Part shown: in pieces, positions 34,644-42,974 of the stretch
How the letters are laid out: each line of letters starts with the position of its first letter
Numbering within the stretch: position 1 is the first letter of the stretch
NCBI GenBank assembly: GCA_964649085.1
Contig: CAZYPN010000013.1
Span: 62,001-126,000 of the forward strand
Direction of reading: 5' to 3'
From: JADMJV01 sp964649085
Lineage (GTDB): Bacteria; Vulcanimicrobiota; Xenobia; Xenobiales; JADMJV01
Length of the DNA stretch: 64,000 nt
Notes under the pieces: model-generated
Told to the model about the DNA's origin: nothing
Databases searched by the model: none
What the model saw: only the letters and a program-made list of their open reading frames with translations
Program-made: the position numbers and the translations under genes

Positions 34644-36901
34644 GTGTGCTGGCCCACGAACGCCCAAGGATGCGTTTCTTGGGCATTCTGATCGCGCTGA
34701 TCTGGAGCGGACTGGCCGTGGCCATGACGGTCAGCGACTCGCTGCTGCTCTCCAAACTGGGGGCCAGCTGGGTTCCCATTGCCTTGATGCTGGCCTCGGG
34801 GACGACCCTGGGAGGCGCCCTGGCTGTGAACCGCCTGTTGGCCCGCCTGCCTCTGGCGTCGTTACTCCTGTCTGTGCTGTGCCTGGGCCTGGCAGCGGTG
34901 GGAGCCGCCGCCGTGCTGCACCTGTCCCAGGTACGCTGGTTGGGGCTGGCGCTGTCTGGCTGGTATTCGGCCTCCTTTACCTTGTTGTCGACGCTGGTCT
35001 TTGGGCTGGCCGCCGAGTGTATGGACCCTCACAGTAGCAAGCGTCTGTTTCCAAAGCTGGCGATGGCCGCCACCCTGGGAGAGCTGTTGGGCGGACTGGG
35101 CATGGCTCTGGCTGCGGGACGTCCCCTGGTCGGTCTGGGACTTTGGGCGACGGCCTGGAGCCTGGCTGCCCTCTGGCTGCTACACCATCGAGTCCAGCTG
35201 CAGCAGTGGCGGGGCGCTCGCCAGCCCGCTGTGGCTCTGAGCTGGGGAGCTCTGGCCCGTTACACCCGTCAACAGCCCATGGCCCGAGCGCTGGTTGGAT
35301 TGCTGGCCAGCATGGTGCTGTGTCAGGGCCTCAGCCAGCTGGTCATCTCCCAGGTGCTGGCCCGAGAATTGAACTCTCCGGAACGACTCGGATCTTTTCT
35401 GGGCTGGCTGGTGGCCGCCTCCAATCTGGCCGAACTGGCCATCGCGGGCTGGCTCACCCCGTATCTGCTGAAAGTCCTGGGGGTGCGACTCACCTCCACT
35501 TTGCAGCCTCTTTGCATGGCGCTGTGCTTGCTTTTGCTCGAGTTTGAACGCAGCCTCAGCACCGCCGTTCTGCTCTGGCTCAGCCGCCGCATGTTAGCCG
35601 ATTCGCTGGGTTCTCCGGTGCGCAATCTGCTGTACAACGCCCTGCCAGGGAGATTGCGCGCCCCCCTTCGCGCTTTCCTCGACGGCTGCGTTGTGGCCCT
35701 CTCCCAGTTGTGCATCGGGCTGTCGCTGCGTGCCTTGCAACCCCACCTCAGTCTGGCCAGCCTCTGCCACCTGGGAGTTTTGCTCGGCTGGATCTATTGG
35801 GTAGCTTCCTTACTGGCCGCCCGGGCCTACTTTCGCGGCCTGGTGGGCGACCTGCAGCATCTGGGCCTGCAGTTGCACCCGACCCCCGTCCCGTTGCCCC
35901 CGCAACAAGCCCAGCACGATCCCCGATTGCGCCGCCAGGCCGTACAGCAACAGGTTCTGGCCTCTACGCCCGAGCAGGCTCTGCCCTATTTGCAGTCCGA
36001 GGCGACGGCCACGGTAGAGGCAGCGCTGGAGGTGCTGGGTCGCAGCCGTCAGCACTGGACGCGAGAGTGGCTCGACCACCAACTTCAGATGCGCACGCGG
36101 CGGGCGGGCTGGGCCTGGATGGCCCGCCAGGGCTGGCAGGACTCGGACAGCCTGGAACAGCGCTTCCTGAATCTGGCGCTGGAAAAATCGTGGCTGCAGG
36201 AGCAACACCTGGCGCTGAGCGTACTGGGTTGGCTGGAAGGTCCGGAGCTCGTCGAGCTGCTGCAGCGCTCGTTAAAAGGGGCTGCGACGCGTCGGGGAAC
36301 GGCTCTGGAAGTGCTCTCGCAGCTGGGGGGACAGTCCTCCATTCGGACTCTGGTGGCCCTGTTGGAGCCCGCCGATGATGCCACCCGACTGCGTCAGCTG
36401 GAAGTCCATCTGGGCAAGCTACCCCCCGACCCGCTGGCCTGGGCCAGCCATCACTCCGACCCCTGGGTGCGCTGGGCCGCCCTGAGAAGGCTGCGCGGCA
36501 GTCGCCCTGCCCAACAGCGGCGCATGCAGGAACTGCTGTTGCTGAGTGACTGCCAGCCCTTGCGGGCACTCTCTCTGGAGGCCCTGGAATGGCTCCGGCT
36601 GCGCTGCCTGCCTCGGGTGGTAGCGGCGGGCAGCGTGCTGCAGCTGCAGGGGCAGCCAGCCAGGTGCGCCCATCTGCTGCTGGAAGGCCAGTTGGAACCA
36701 CCCCTGCCTCTGGCGGGCTGGCTGGAGTGCCTGGACGGCGGCTCCTGGAGCAGCGACCTGCGCTGCCTTACGGCCTGTCGGCTGCTGACGTTGACGCCTC
36801 AGGACCTGCAGGCTCTGGTGCAGGCCTATCCCGAATGCGCCCAAAGCTTCTTCAGCTGGTTGTGCGCGGAGCTTCGCCTGCGAGAAGCCCGGGCGGCCTG
36901 A
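34640..36901 (+). CDS. Multi-pass transporter-like protein with HEAT and cNMP-binding-like domains
   Basis: 753 residues from GTG 34640, which overlaps the kinase stop. Residues ~10-400 hold about ten to twelve hydrophobic helices of an MFS or NTT (nucleotide translocase)-like type. Residues ~440-640 are HEAT-like repeats (VEAALEVLGRSRQHWTREWL, LALSVLGWLEGPELVELLQ). Residues ~655-750 look like a cyclic-nucleotide-binding fold (VVAAGSVLQLQGQPARCAHL...LEGQL...CRLLTLTPQDLQALVQAYPE) but lack the full phosphate-binding cassette. Proteins with this plan occur scattered in bacteria and are uncharacterised. A sensor that couples a ligand to transport is a reasonable guess only. Confidence 0.75.
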   Translation: MSVLAHERPRMRFLGILIALIWSGLAVAMTVSDSLLLSKLGASWVPIALMLASGTTLGGALAVNRLLARLPLASLLLSVLCLGLAAVGAAAVLHLSQVRWLGLALSGWYSASFTLLSTLVFGLAAECMDPHSSKRLFPKLAMAATLGELLGGLGMALAAGRPLVGLGLWATAWSLAALWLLHHRVQLQQWRGARQPAVALSWGALARYTRQQPMARALVGLLASMVLCQGLSQLVISQVLARELNSPERLGSFLGWLVAASNLAELAIAGWLTPYLLKVLGVRLTSTLQPLCMALCLLLLEFERSLSTAVLLWLSRRMLADSLGSPVRNLLYNALPGRLRAPLRAFLDGCVVALSQLCIGLSLRALQPHLSLASLCHLGVLLGWIYWVASLLAARAYFRGLVGDLQHLGLQLHPTPVPLPPQQAQHDPRLRRQAVQQQVLASTPEQALPYLQSEATATVEAALEVLGRSRQHWTREWLDHQLQMRTRRAGWAWMARQGWQDSDSLEQRFLNLALEKSWLQEQHLALSVLGWLEGPELVELLQRSLKGAATRRGTALEVLSQLGGQSSIRTLVALLEPADDATRLRQLEVHLGKLPPDPLAWASHHSDPWVRWAALRRLRGSRPAQQRRMQELLLLSDCQPLRALSLEALEWLRLRCLPRVVAAGSVLQLQGQPARCAHLLLEGQLEPPLPLAGWLECLDGGSWSSDLRCLTACRLLTLTPQDLQALVQAYPECAQSFFSWLCAELRLREARAA

Positions 36902-36945
36902 CGGACCGTGCACATTTTTGTTACATGTTTTGAGCCCTGATTCGC

Positions 36946-36951
36946 TATCCT
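36946..36951 (+). promoter_or_regulatory. Candidate -10 box for the metalloprotease gene (leaderless start)
   Basis: TATCCT ends seven bases before the GTG at 36959, placing the transcription start at or next to the start codon. TTACAT 19 bases upstream could be a weak -35. No Shine-Dalgarno sequence lies before the GTG, consistent with a leaderless message. The 57-base intergenic stretch is clearly richer in A and T than its surroundings. Confidence 0.35.
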
Positions 36952-36958
36952 GAATTCA

Positions 36959-38572
36959 GTGTTAGCCAGCGTTCACTCTCACCCCCCTCACCGCCACAGC
37001 CACCTGCATCGCTGCAGTCATGGGCACGTCCATTGTCAGGGTGCAGGCTCTGAAGCCAGCCCGTCGAGCCAGCCGACCCCAACCACGACGACCCCGGCAG
37101 GCAAACCCGGCAACGCTCCCCTGATCGACCCCAAGCCCGAGGAGTTCAACTACAACCCGCAGGATCGACTGATTTGGGAAACCGGCACCACCGTACTGCC
37201 CGGCGTGGGCCTGGGTTCACACGGCCCGGCCACCGACAAGGTCATGCTGCACGAGAAGCTGCAGAAGATCGACGGTAAATACGTCTATCCCGACGGAGAC
37301 TCGCGCCAGAACAGCGCCATGGCCTTCGCCAGCGCCGCCATTACCGTGAATGCTTTTCGCGAGGTCTTTGGTGAGGAAATGAAGTGGGCGTTCCAGTACG
37401 ACAAGCTGCTGGTGCGAGCTCACGCAGGCAAGGATTTCAATGCCAACTATCGCCGCGAGAGCGGCACGGTCAACTTTTACGAAGAACTCGACCCGGTGCG
37501 CAACGCCAAAGTACACTCGGGAGCGTCGAGCGACATTGTGGCCCACGAGGTGGGACACGCCATCCTGGATGCGGTCCGACCGGAGTATTTCAGTTCCTGG
37601 GGTCCCGAACCGGCAGCCTTCCACGAGTCGTTCGGCGATATGATGTCGATCCATATGGCCCTGCGCCACGACGGCGTGGTGGCCAGGCTGCTCGAGCAGA
37701 CCGGCGGCGATTTGCGCAAGCAAAACCTGGTGGCTCAAATGGGTGAAGAACTGGGCACCGGGCTCAACCACGTGGCCGGCAAGGACACCACCGGCGGCAA
37801 CTATTTGCGCAATGCGATCAACGATTTTCGCTATGACGACCCCTCGAAGATCCCCACGGAAAAGGGGGGTCCCAACGAGCTGGGCTGGGGCAAACACAGT
37901 ATGTCCCGGCTGTGGACGGGTGCTCACTACGACGTGCTGACGGCGATGGTCCGCGAGCGCATCGACTCGGGTATGGACCCGGCCCAGGCCGTGAAACAAA
38001 GCAACGAGGAACTCTTTGGCATGCTCGTCAGCATGCTGCGTGAGTCGCCCCGCGGCAAGTTCACCTTTAAGGATATGGCCATCGCCTTTATCCAGGCCGA
38101 CAAACTGCACCATCAGGGCAAGCGCTCCGAACTGCTGCAGAAGGTCTTCACCGAGCGCAACATCTTGCCCGCCGACCTGCCCCCCGAGGTGCTGGAGGTG
38201 GCCGAGTCGCGCCATCAGCCCAGAACCTCAAAGCCCGCGGGATTGTTTCTGTCGGCCGAAAGTCGGGCCGAGGAAAATCCGGTGACTCAAGTGCAGGTCA
38301 AGCTCGGCAACGGGCTGGGGATGTTTGCCGGGGCCACGGTATCGGTGCCGGTGGCCACCGAGGAGGCTCTGCTCAAGAGCGAGCACCTGCAGTCCAGCAC
38401 CGAGTCCGACATCCAGCGCCTGATCCAGGCCGGGCGCATTCGCTACAATGAGCCCAACTACCAGATGAAGTACCCTCAGGACTACTACAACCCTAAGGGC
38501 GATGTCTACGAGGGCGCAGTGGTTTGGGAGGACGGCCAGATGAAAATCGAGCGCCTCCACGTTTCTTGCTAG
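36959..38572 (+). CDS. Gluzincin metalloprotease with His-rich N-terminus
   Basis: A 537-residue protein. The zinc site is plain: DIVAHEVGHAILDAV (HExxH, ~185) and AAFHESFGDMMSIHM about 30 residues on, with the glutamate ligand, as in thermolysin/fungalysin-like gluzincins. The first ~30 residues are unusual, with nine His and two Cys (VHSHPPHRHSHLHRCSHGHVHC), followed by a Ser/Pro/Thr-rich linker. There is no signal peptide. A C-terminal region (~400-537) has a different composition and no recognised domain. The GTG at 36959 lacks a ribosome site and is probably leaderless. The His-rich head may bind zinc or nickel, which is inference. The start is the least certain part. Confidence 0.75.
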   Translation: MLASVHSHPPHRHSHLHRCSHGHVHCQGAGSEASPSSQPTPTTTTPAGKPGNAPLIDPKPEEFNYNPQDRLIWETGTTVLPGVGLGSHGPATDKVMLHEKLQKIDGKYVYPDGDSRQNSAMAFASAAITVNAFREVFGEEMKWAFQYDKLLVRAHAGKDFNANYRRESGTVNFYEELDPVRNAKVHSGASSDIVAHEVGHAILDAVRPEYFSSWGPEPAAFHESFGDMMSIHMALRHDGVVARLLEQTGGDLRKQNLVAQMGEELGTGLNHVAGKDTTGGNYLRNAINDFRYDDPSKIPTEKGGPNELGWGKHSMSRLWTGAHYDVLTAMVRERIDSGMDPAQAVKQSNEELFGMLVSMLRESPRGKFTFKDMAIAFIQADKLHHQGKRSELLQKVFTERNILPADLPPEVLEVAESRHQPRTSKPAGLFLSAESRAEENPVTQVQVKLGNGLGMFAGATVSVPVATEEALLKSEHLQSSTESDIQRLIQAGRIRYNEPNYQMKYPQDYYNPKGDVYEGAVVWEDGQMKIERLHVSC

Positions 38573-38597
38573 CACATGCTGTGGGGCGTCGCCCGAC

Positions 38598-39686
38598 CTA
38601 GGGTTCGAGCTTAAACAGGTGTAGCCCGTCAACGCCGTTGTAGAGGCACACCACCGAACCGTCGTGGGAGATGCGCACGGTGCTGCGCCAGAGCTGCGAG
38701 GCCAGCGGGCGCGGTTTGAAACCGTCGAGGTCGCGGGCCACCCAAAAATCGACTTTCTCGCCCTTGTCATCTTTGGCCACCACTATCGTGTTGCCGTCCT
38801 TGGCCAGGCACGGATTCACCAGCAGTTCGCGGCCCGAATGAACGACGTTTTTGGAACCGGTCTGCCCGTTGGCGAGCACCATCTCGTTGCCACTCTCTCG
38901 GCGAATCAGGTATACCCCCATCGTGCCCTCGCCCCAGGAGCCGAGGATCTTTTTGCCCTCGTCGATTTTCTCCAGTCCCGAGTCCGGACCCCAATGATAG
39001 ACCTTCCAGCCCGCTTCTCCCTCGTCGGCGTAGAACAACATGCCTTGAGGGTGCAGAGTGCTCTGAACCTTCAACCTGGACACCTTCTTGGTAATGGGAT
39101 CCATGTCGGCCACCGGGGTAAAGGCCGCTTTGCCGCTACGAGTAACGTCGATTTCCACCATCTGCTCTGGACCGGTGTAGTCCTGCTCGTCGTAGAAGTA
39201 ACCGATGGTATAGAGCTTGCCGGCATAGAGAGAAAAAACGTCGGAGTGAATGCGAAAGCCGGGTTGACCGGCCACATGGGTGCACAGGTCCTCGACCTTG
39301 CCACTGCTCAGGTCGAGCAGGTGAATGTCCGCACCCCGGCGGCTGCTGAACACGACCTTGTCCAGCCCGGGCGCGAAGTTGGCCTGTTCCAGGCTGGGCA
39401 CGCTGAGGTCATAGCCCTGGGCGCTCTCAAGCTTGAGGTCGGCGGTCAATTTCAGCAGCCAGAGGCGGTGAAAGACCCCCTTTTTCTTTTGCAAAAACGT
39501 GGGTTCGTCGGCGGCCAAAATGGTGCGGCCATCGCCAGCCACGTGGAACACCGAGAAGTTGCGGGTCACCACCCCTTGTTTCTCCAGGTCCTTGAGCGTC
39601 ACCCTGCCCAGGACGTCGGCGCCCGCCATCTGACCGACCAGGGCCAGAGAGCAGAGCATCAGGGTGAATTTGCGCAAAGTGAACAT
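38598..39686 (-). CDS. Exported beta-propeller (TolB-like) protein
   Basis: 362 residues from ATG 39686, with GGAGG six bases upstream. A signal peptide (TLRKFTLMLCSLALVGQMAG) ends before ADVLG. The mature part consists of repeating short beta-strand motifs (VFHVAGDGRTILAADEP, ANFAPGLDKVVFSSRRGADI, LVNPCLAKDGNTIVVAKDD, VRISHDGSVVCLYNGVDG), each like a WD40/TolB propeller blade, about six in all. No catalytic residues are visible, so a periplasmic binding or scaffold role is likely. It follows ileS by 87 bases on the same strand. Confidence 0.75.
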   Translation of the reverse strand: MFTLRKFTLMLCSLALVGQMAGADVLGRVTLKDLEKQGVVTRNFSVFHVAGDGRTILAADEPTFLQKKKGVFHRLWLLKLTADLKLESAQGYDLSVPSLEQANFAPGLDKVVFSSRRGADIHLLDLSSGKVEDLCTHVAGQPGFRIHSDVFSLYAGKLYTIGYFYDEQDYTGPEQMVEIDVTRSGKAAFTPVADMDPITKKVSRLKVQSTLHPQGMLFYADEGEAGWKVYHWGPDSGLEKIDEGKKILGSWGEGTMGVYLIRRESGNEMVLANGQTGSKNVVHSGRELLVNPCLAKDGNTIVVAKDDKGEKVDFWVARDLDGFKPRPLASQLWRSTVRISHDGSVVCLYNGVDGLHLFKLEP

Positions 39687-39773
39687 GGGGAACCTCCCGA
39701 AACGTCTTTGTTCTCCTGTTGCTTGCGCCGGGGCTCGTCAAAGCCCTGCCAGCGGGGCCGGCCAAGTTGGTCT

Positions 39774-42700
39774 TCAGGAGAGACGTGTCAACAAGGCCCG
39801 AAAGCCCTCGCCCTCTTTGCCAAAGCGGATCTCCACCCCGGGCTCACCGCCTGGAGGCGGCGCCAGCTCAAAGCGGTCGGCCAGAATTTCGCTGGCCACC
39901 CGCGGCTGGTGCGCCGCCATGGCCCGCTGCACCGCCGGGCTCAGCTCCCACACCCAGGCGTGAACTCGGTCGGAAACTTCGAACTGGCTTTGCTTGCGCA
40001 GCTCCTGCAGGTGACGAATGCTGTCGCGAGCCACGCCTTCATCGATCAGTTCCGGGGTCAGCTCGGTCGAGAGGGCCACCACCAGGCCACGATCTTCTTG
40101 TGCCGAGTAACCGGCCGGAGAAAGGGCCTCGATCAGCAGCTCCTCGGCGCTGAGCAGCAGCTGGCTGCCATCCTCGAGGGTCAGGCATACCTGACCGTCG
40201 CGGTGGGCCTGCTCGGCAATCTCACGCGGGTTTGCTGTCTCCAGCGCCTTGCGCAGGGCGGGCAGTTGCTTGCCCAGTTTCTTGCCCAGCAGCGGCAGAT
40301 TGGGGCGAATCTGATAGTCGAGAAACGACTCGGACGGCCCCAGCAGGCGGATTTCTTTCACGTTGAGTTCGTCGCGAATCTCCTCGGCCAGGTGCTGCAG
40401 AGCCTCGCGGTCGCGCGGGCTGGAGCCGCCCAGCATGGCGTAGGCCAGCGGCTGGCGGGTGCGGTGGCCCGAAGCCGTGCGGGCCGAACGCCCTAGCGAT
40501 ACGGCGCGAATGGCCAGCTCCATCTGGTGGAGCAGCTGTTCGTCACGCTGGCCCGCCTGGGGCCAGTCGCACAGATGCACGCTCTCGGGCAGCCCGGGAC
40601 GGGCCCGGCGCAGGTTCTGAAAAAGATGTTCGGCCAGGAAGGGCGTGAACGGAGCGGTCAGCTGGCTCAAGGTGAGCAAGCACTGATACAGGGTCTGGAA
40701 CGCGGCCGCATCGCCTTCCCAAAAACGCCGGCGGTTGCGCCGCACATACCAGTTGGAAAGCTGTTCCACGAAATCTTGCAGGGCCCGGGCCGCGCCGGTG
40801 GGGTCGTAGTCGTCCAGCGAGCGACCCACTTGCTCGACCAGTGCGCTGAGCGCCGACAGCACCCAGCGGTCCATTTCGTGCACCGCCTGGCTGCCGCCGG
40901 CAAAGTCGAGGCCCCCGGCGGCGTTGGCGTTGAGCACGAAGAAGTGATAGGTGTTCCACAGCGTGCCCAGGTAACGACGGCTGGCCTCGCCCACCAGGTC
41001 GGAGGAGAAGCGGCGACTGATCTCGGGCGGAGCGCTGGCATACAGATACCAACGCAACGAGTCGGCCCCGTGCTCGGCGATGACTTCCCAGGGATTGACC
41101 ACGTTGCCGCGGCTCTTGGACATTTTCTCGCCCTGGCCGTCCAACACCAGGCCGTGGCAGATCACGGTTTTGTAGGCGATGCGGTCAAAGAGCATCACCC
41201 CCAGCTGGTGCAGGCTGTTGAACCAGCCCCGGGTCTGATCGAGCCCCTCGCAGATGAAGTCGGCTGGAAAGCTCTTCTCAAACAGCTCTTTGTTCTCGAA
41301 CGGGTAGTGCAGCTGGGCAAAGGGCATCGAGCCCGAGTCGTACCAGCAGTCGATGACGTCGGGCACCCGCTTCATCCGGCCCTGGCACTTGGAACACTGA
41401 AGTTCAATCTCGTCGATGGCCGGTCGATGGGGGTCAAATCCCGCTGCGGTGGGATCGAGCGGGGTCAGGCTGCGCTGTGCCAGCTCCTGGTAGCTGCCGA
41501 TGCAATCTTTGTGGCCGCACTCGCCGTTCTGGCAAATCCAGATCGGCAGCGGGGTTCCCCAGTAGCGGGTTCGCGACAGGGCCCAGTCCACCAGATTGTT
41601 GAGCCAGTCGCCGTAGCGGCCCTGCTGGATGTGGGGTGGATGCCAGTCGATTTCCTGATTCTTCTCGATCAGCCGCTCTTTGAGGCGGGTGTTGGCGATG
41701 AACCAGCTGTCGGTGGCGTAGTACATCAGCGGGTTGCGACAACGCCAGCAGTGAGGATAGCTGTGAACATAGTCCTGGCGCTTGAACAGCAGCTTTCGCT
41801 CTTTGAGGTCGCGAATCACCTCGGGGTCGGCGTCCTTGAACCATGTACCGGCCAGGAACTCGACCTCGGGCAGAAAGTGGCCGCTGGCGTCCACCGAGTG
41901 CACCACCGGCATGCCGTGAGCCTTGCCGGCCTGCAGGTCGTCGGCCCCGAAGGCGGGAGCGATGTGCACGATGCCGGTGCCGTCTTCGGCGGTAACAAAG
42001 TCGGCGGCGATGACCCGGTGGCCACGCTCAGCCACCTGGAAGAAGTCGTAGGGAGCCCGATAGCGCCATCCCTGCAGTTGCTGGCCGCTCCAGCGGCCCC
42101 GCTCCTGGCCCTCGCCCAGCAGCTTGTCCACCAGGCTCTCGGCCACCACCAGCACTTCCCCTTCGTGCTCGCGAGCCACGTACTGGAGGTTGGGATGGAC
42201 GGCCGCGGCCACGTTGCCGGGCAGCGTCCAGGGAGTGGTGGTCCAGACCAGCAGGCTGGCGTTTTCGCCCAGCGGCGAGTCGATCAACGGGAAGCGCACA
42301 AAGATCGAGGGGTCTCGCACCTCTTTGTAGCCCAGGCCCACTTCGTGGCTCGACAGCGGCGTGCCGTCTTTGGCGCAGTAGGGAACCACTTTATAGCCCA
42401 GGTAGAGCAACTCTTTGTTCCACAACTCCTTGAGCGACCACCAGCAACTCTCGACGAACTCGTTGCTCATCGTCATGTAAGCCTGGTCGAGGTCGACCCA
42501 GTAGCCGATGCGCTCGGTCATCTGGCGCCACAGGCCCTCGTATTCCATGACCGACTCACGGCACTGCTGGTTGAAGGGACCTACCCCATAGTCTTCGATG
42601 GCTTTCTTGCCGGAAAAGCCGAGTTTCTTCTCCACTTCGATTTCCACCGGCAGCCCGTGGCAGTCCCAGCCCGCTTTGCGCGGCACCTGGTAGCCTCGCA

Positions 42701-42920
42701 TCGTCTTGTAGCGAGGAAAGAGGTCTTTGTAGGCGCGGGCCTGGACGTGGTGCACGCCCGGCTTGCCGTTGGCCGTAGGCGGACCCTCGTAGAAGACATA
42801 GGTGGGTGAGCCCTGACGAAGCTCCAGAGAACGCTGGAAGGTGCTGTGTTGCTTCCAGAACTCGAGAACTTTCTCTTCCAAAGCCGGGTACGACACCCCC
42901 GGCTGCACCGCTTCAAACAT
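39774..42920 (-). CDS. ileS: Isoleucyl-tRNA synthetase, type 2 (Thermus/eukaryote-like)
   Basis: 1048 residues from ATG 42920; AGGAAGG lies seven bases before it, too close for the alternative ATG at 42926. It charges tRNA-Ile. The class I signature reads GPPTANGKPGVHHVQAR (GVHH in place of HIGH, as in many type 2 enzymes), and the KMSKS loop is GEKMSKSRGN (~598). The editing domain is intact (WTTTPWTLPGNVA, GTGIVHIAPAFG). The body resembles Thermus IleRS strongly (AYKDLFPRYKTMRGY). Type 2 enzymes are often less sensitive to mupirocin, a family property not tested here. It stands alone, with the EAL-type gene ending 54 bases upstream. Confidence 0.97.
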   Translation of the reverse strand: MFEAVQPGVSYPALEEKVLEFWKQHSTFQRSLELRQGSPTYVFYEGPPTANGKPGVHHVQARAYKDLFPRYKTMRGYQVPRKAGWDCHGLPVEIEVEKKLGFSGKKAIEDYGVGPFNQQCRESVMEYEGLWRQMTERIGYWVDLDQAYMTMSNEFVESCWWSLKELWNKELLYLGYKVVPYCAKDGTPLSSHEVGLGYKEVRDPSIFVRFPLIDSPLGENASLLVWTTTPWTLPGNVAAAVHPNLQYVAREHEGEVLVVAESLVDKLLGEGQERGRWSGQQLQGWRYRAPYDFFQVAERGHRVIAADFVTAEDGTGIVHIAPAFGADDLQAGKAHGMPVVHSVDASGHFLPEVEFLAGTWFKDADPEVIRDLKERKLLFKRQDYVHSYPHCWRCRNPLMYYATDSWFIANTRLKERLIEKNQEIDWHPPHIQQGRYGDWLNNLVDWALSRTRYWGTPLPIWICQNGECGHKDCIGSYQELAQRSLTPLDPTAAGFDPHRPAIDEIELQCSKCQGRMKRVPDVIDCWYDSGSMPFAQLHYPFENKELFEKSFPADFICEGLDQTRGWFNSLHQLGVMLFDRIAYKTVICHGLVLDGQGEKMSKSRGNVVNPWEVIAEHGADSLRWYLYASAPPEISRRFSSDLVGEASRRYLGTLWNTYHFFVLNANAAGGLDFAGGSQAVHEMDRWVLSALSALVEQVGRSLDDYDPTGAARALQDFVEQLSNWYVRRNRRRFWEGDAAAFQTLYQCLLTLSQLTAPFTPFLAEHLFQNLRRARPGLPESVHLCDWPQAGQRDEQLLHQMELAIRAVSLGRSARTASGHRTRQPLAYAMLGGSSPRDREALQHLAEEIRDELNVKEIRLLGPSESFLDYQIRPNLPLLGKKLGKQLPALRKALETANPREIAEQAHRDGQVCLTLEDGSQLLLSAEELLIEALSPAGYSAQEDRGLVVALSTELTPELIDEGVARDSIRHLQELRKQSQFEVSDRVHAWVWELSPAVQRAMAAHQPRVASEILADRFELAPPPGGEPGVEIRFGKEGEGFRALLTRLS

Positions 42921-42974
42921 CGACATACCTTCCTGAACTGAGTACGGGCGGGTTCGCGGGGGTGGGGCGGGCTC

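Noticed and set aside
38664..40496. Long plus-strand open frame crossing the propeller gene and the end of ileS
   Set aside because: It spans two real genes on the other strand, has no start signal and its translation is low-complexity His/Gln/Leu.
40527..42809. Long open frame antisense to ileS, in plus-strand direction
   Set aside because: It is a by-product of GC-rich codon bias opposite a well-supported gene. It has no ribosome site and no family-like motif.
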